A stretch of DNA of 64,000 nucleotides, taken from Osedax fenrisi (taxonomy: Eukaryota > Annelida > Polychaeta > Sabellida > Siboglinidae). The notes under the pieces were generated by a model. The model did not search any database. It saw nothing but the letters and a program-made list of their open reading frames with translations, and had not been told where the DNA came from. Location: assembly GCA_964019155.1 (NCBI GenBank), contig OZ025244.1, positions 36,237,429 to 36,301,428 of the forward strand. The letters run 5' to 3'. A program made the translations under genes and the position numbers. Positions 62,602-64,000 of the stretch are shown here, one piece after another. The stretch's first letter is position 1. Each line of letters starts with the position of its first letter.

Positions 62602-63382
62602 TGGGAAAGTAACTGAATATGGACAGTACCCGAATACGGACACACTCGGTATCTCAGAAACCATAAATCCTACAAAAAGTTTTTTAATGAATACAATATT
62701 CATAATTATATAAATAGTCTAAAAAGTATTTTTTATTTTTAACTATTCAAAATATTGCTGATATATCCAATAAACTGATTTTTTTATTACGTTTTTAAAT
62801 TTATGAAAACTAATTTCTGTTTAAAACCTTCTCAAGAATATACAAATGTATCGATATAAAATATAACAATATATTATAAAAAAACTAATGCATTCTAAAC
62901 ATTATTTGCATAATTGCTATATTTTTATTACAAATATTCATTAATTTATAAGCATATATCTAGAGATCATATAAGTCCCGAATACGGACACTCTAAATTT
63001 CTTAATACGGACAGTGTCCGTCGGACACCTTATAACCAATCAGCGCGCAGCGTATATACTATTCTGATTTTCATAAAAATCGCGTGCGTTATAATATTAA
63101 TACCACCAATAAAGCTAAATCTAAAATTTTTATTATTTAGATACTTAACATTTTTTTTTCATAAATTTAAAAACGTAATAAAAATAGAAGTTTATTGGAT
63201 ATATCAGCAATATTTTTAATAATTAAAAAATAAAAGATACTTTTTTAGACTATTTATATAATTATGGATATTTTATTCAATACAAATGTTTGTGTAGAAT
63301 TTATGGTTTCTGAGATACCGAGAGTGTCCGTATTCGGTCACTGTCTTTATTCGGTTACTGTCCTTATTCGGTTACTTTCCCC
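62602..63382. mobile_element. MITE B: ~220-bp inverted arms, CCGAATACGGACA-type motifs
   Basis: A 781-bp foldback element flanked by TA (62600-62601, 63383-63384). The left arm (62602 to about 62822) and right arm (about 63148-63382) are diverged reverse complements. Termini read (G/T)GGGAAAGTAAC(C/T)GAATA. The right end has three copies of a roughly 15-bp AGTAACCGAATAAGGAC-like motif; the left has two. Next to them is CGGTATCTCAGAAACCATAA. The 325-bp centre holds CCCGAATACGGACACTC and GTGTCCGTCGGACAC. It encodes no transposase; the open frames here are low-complexity. Confidence 0.85.
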
Positions 63383-63384
63383 TA

Positions 63385-64000
63385 TAAGTATTATAAAGTA
63401 TTGATTATAATCAATAATTAATAATTATTAATATTCCATAATTTCAAATATGTTAAAATATTTAAACTAATACAAGAATTATCAACACAAAATTATAATT
63501 TAAATGAAAACGTAGATTAACAGAAAAATATTAAAAATGTAACAAAGTAAAGTATAATAGTAGTAATTAGAAAATTTAGTATTTGAAGAAACAATTAATA
63601 ATCAGCAAATTCAAAATAATAATAGTAATAATATTGTTTAAATAATAAATACACTTAAATACAAGTGCGATCTTTGTTCTATAAATAGATTTGTACATTT
63701 ATTAACAATAAAAATAGTGGTATACTAAAAGTGATGTTACATTTTTTAAAATTAATTATTCAATACAATATTTAACTCAATTGTTGATATTATATAGATC
63801 TATAATAATTGCTTTTTTGTATAATATAAAATACAATAATTAATTAAAATGATGTATTACAGCAGTCTATAGCCTATAGAATCTATATATGGTGTATAGG
63901 GTGGGACCTAGACACGTCGTGTAATGTTGGTAAAATGTTAGAGGTAATCTATACATACTTAAAATTAAATTAAAATAAATAAAAAGCATTATTATTATTA
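63385..64000. other. AT-rich terminal spacer
   Basis: No feature recognised. A less AT-biased stretch at 63860-63945 (TGTATAGGGTGGGACCTAGA) could belong to something beyond the window. Confidence 0.5.

Noticed and set aside
62914..63219. 101-codon ORF
   Set aside because: Spans the centre and right arm of MITE B; low-complexity translation without transposase motifs.

Overview
The window is eukaryotic nuclear DNA, most likely from an invertebrate animal. It is AT-rich, has spliced genes with GT-AG introns, a tRNA-derived SINE, non-LTR retrotransposon relics, a P-element/THAP9-like transposase, inverted-repeat DNA elements and many (TA)n tracts. The only host gene I recognise is a metazoan-type SLC10 (sodium/bile acid symporter family) gene. 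I cannot name the species.

Layout. (1) 1-37345: one continuous satellite of a 10-bp monomer, TAACTCTAGC or TAACTCTAGG with a few variants. It has no ORF and shows nested higher-order periodicity: about 3,961 bp on the left, and 2,210-2,220, 3,080 and 10,590 bp on the right. From about 9.45 kb to its end the 10-bp phase never slips. (2) 37346-about 41600: a 5'-truncated, frameshifted non-LTR reverse transcriptase abutting the satellite, a second more decayed reverse transcriptase relic, and AT-rich filler. (3) 41771-57021, minus strand: a nine-exon SLC10A3/SLC10A5-like transporter gene that I could splice completely in frame (525 residues). It has a secretory leader, a glycosylated extracellular N-terminal domain, a multi-pass transporter domain with the family sodium-site residues, and a short acidic cytoplasmic tail. 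Its introns hold many repeats, including a hairpin MITE, two copies of a mobile segment with an octamer array, a tRNA-SINE and an internally deleted P-element-like transposon. (4) 57022-57960: a CpG-richer region with palindromic E-box and NRF-1-type motifs, the probable promoter. (5) 57960-64000: AT-rich intergenic DNA with a second SINE copy and two inverted-repeat elements that share the terminal sequence GGGGAAAGT, a TA flank and an internal module, but carry different arrays of subterminal repeats.

There is no operon, CRISPR array, bacterial gene or intact autonomous element. The most notable structures are the indel-free nested satellite and the pair of related MITEs with divergent subterminal motif arrays. 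The complete SLC10 gene model is the main functional content.
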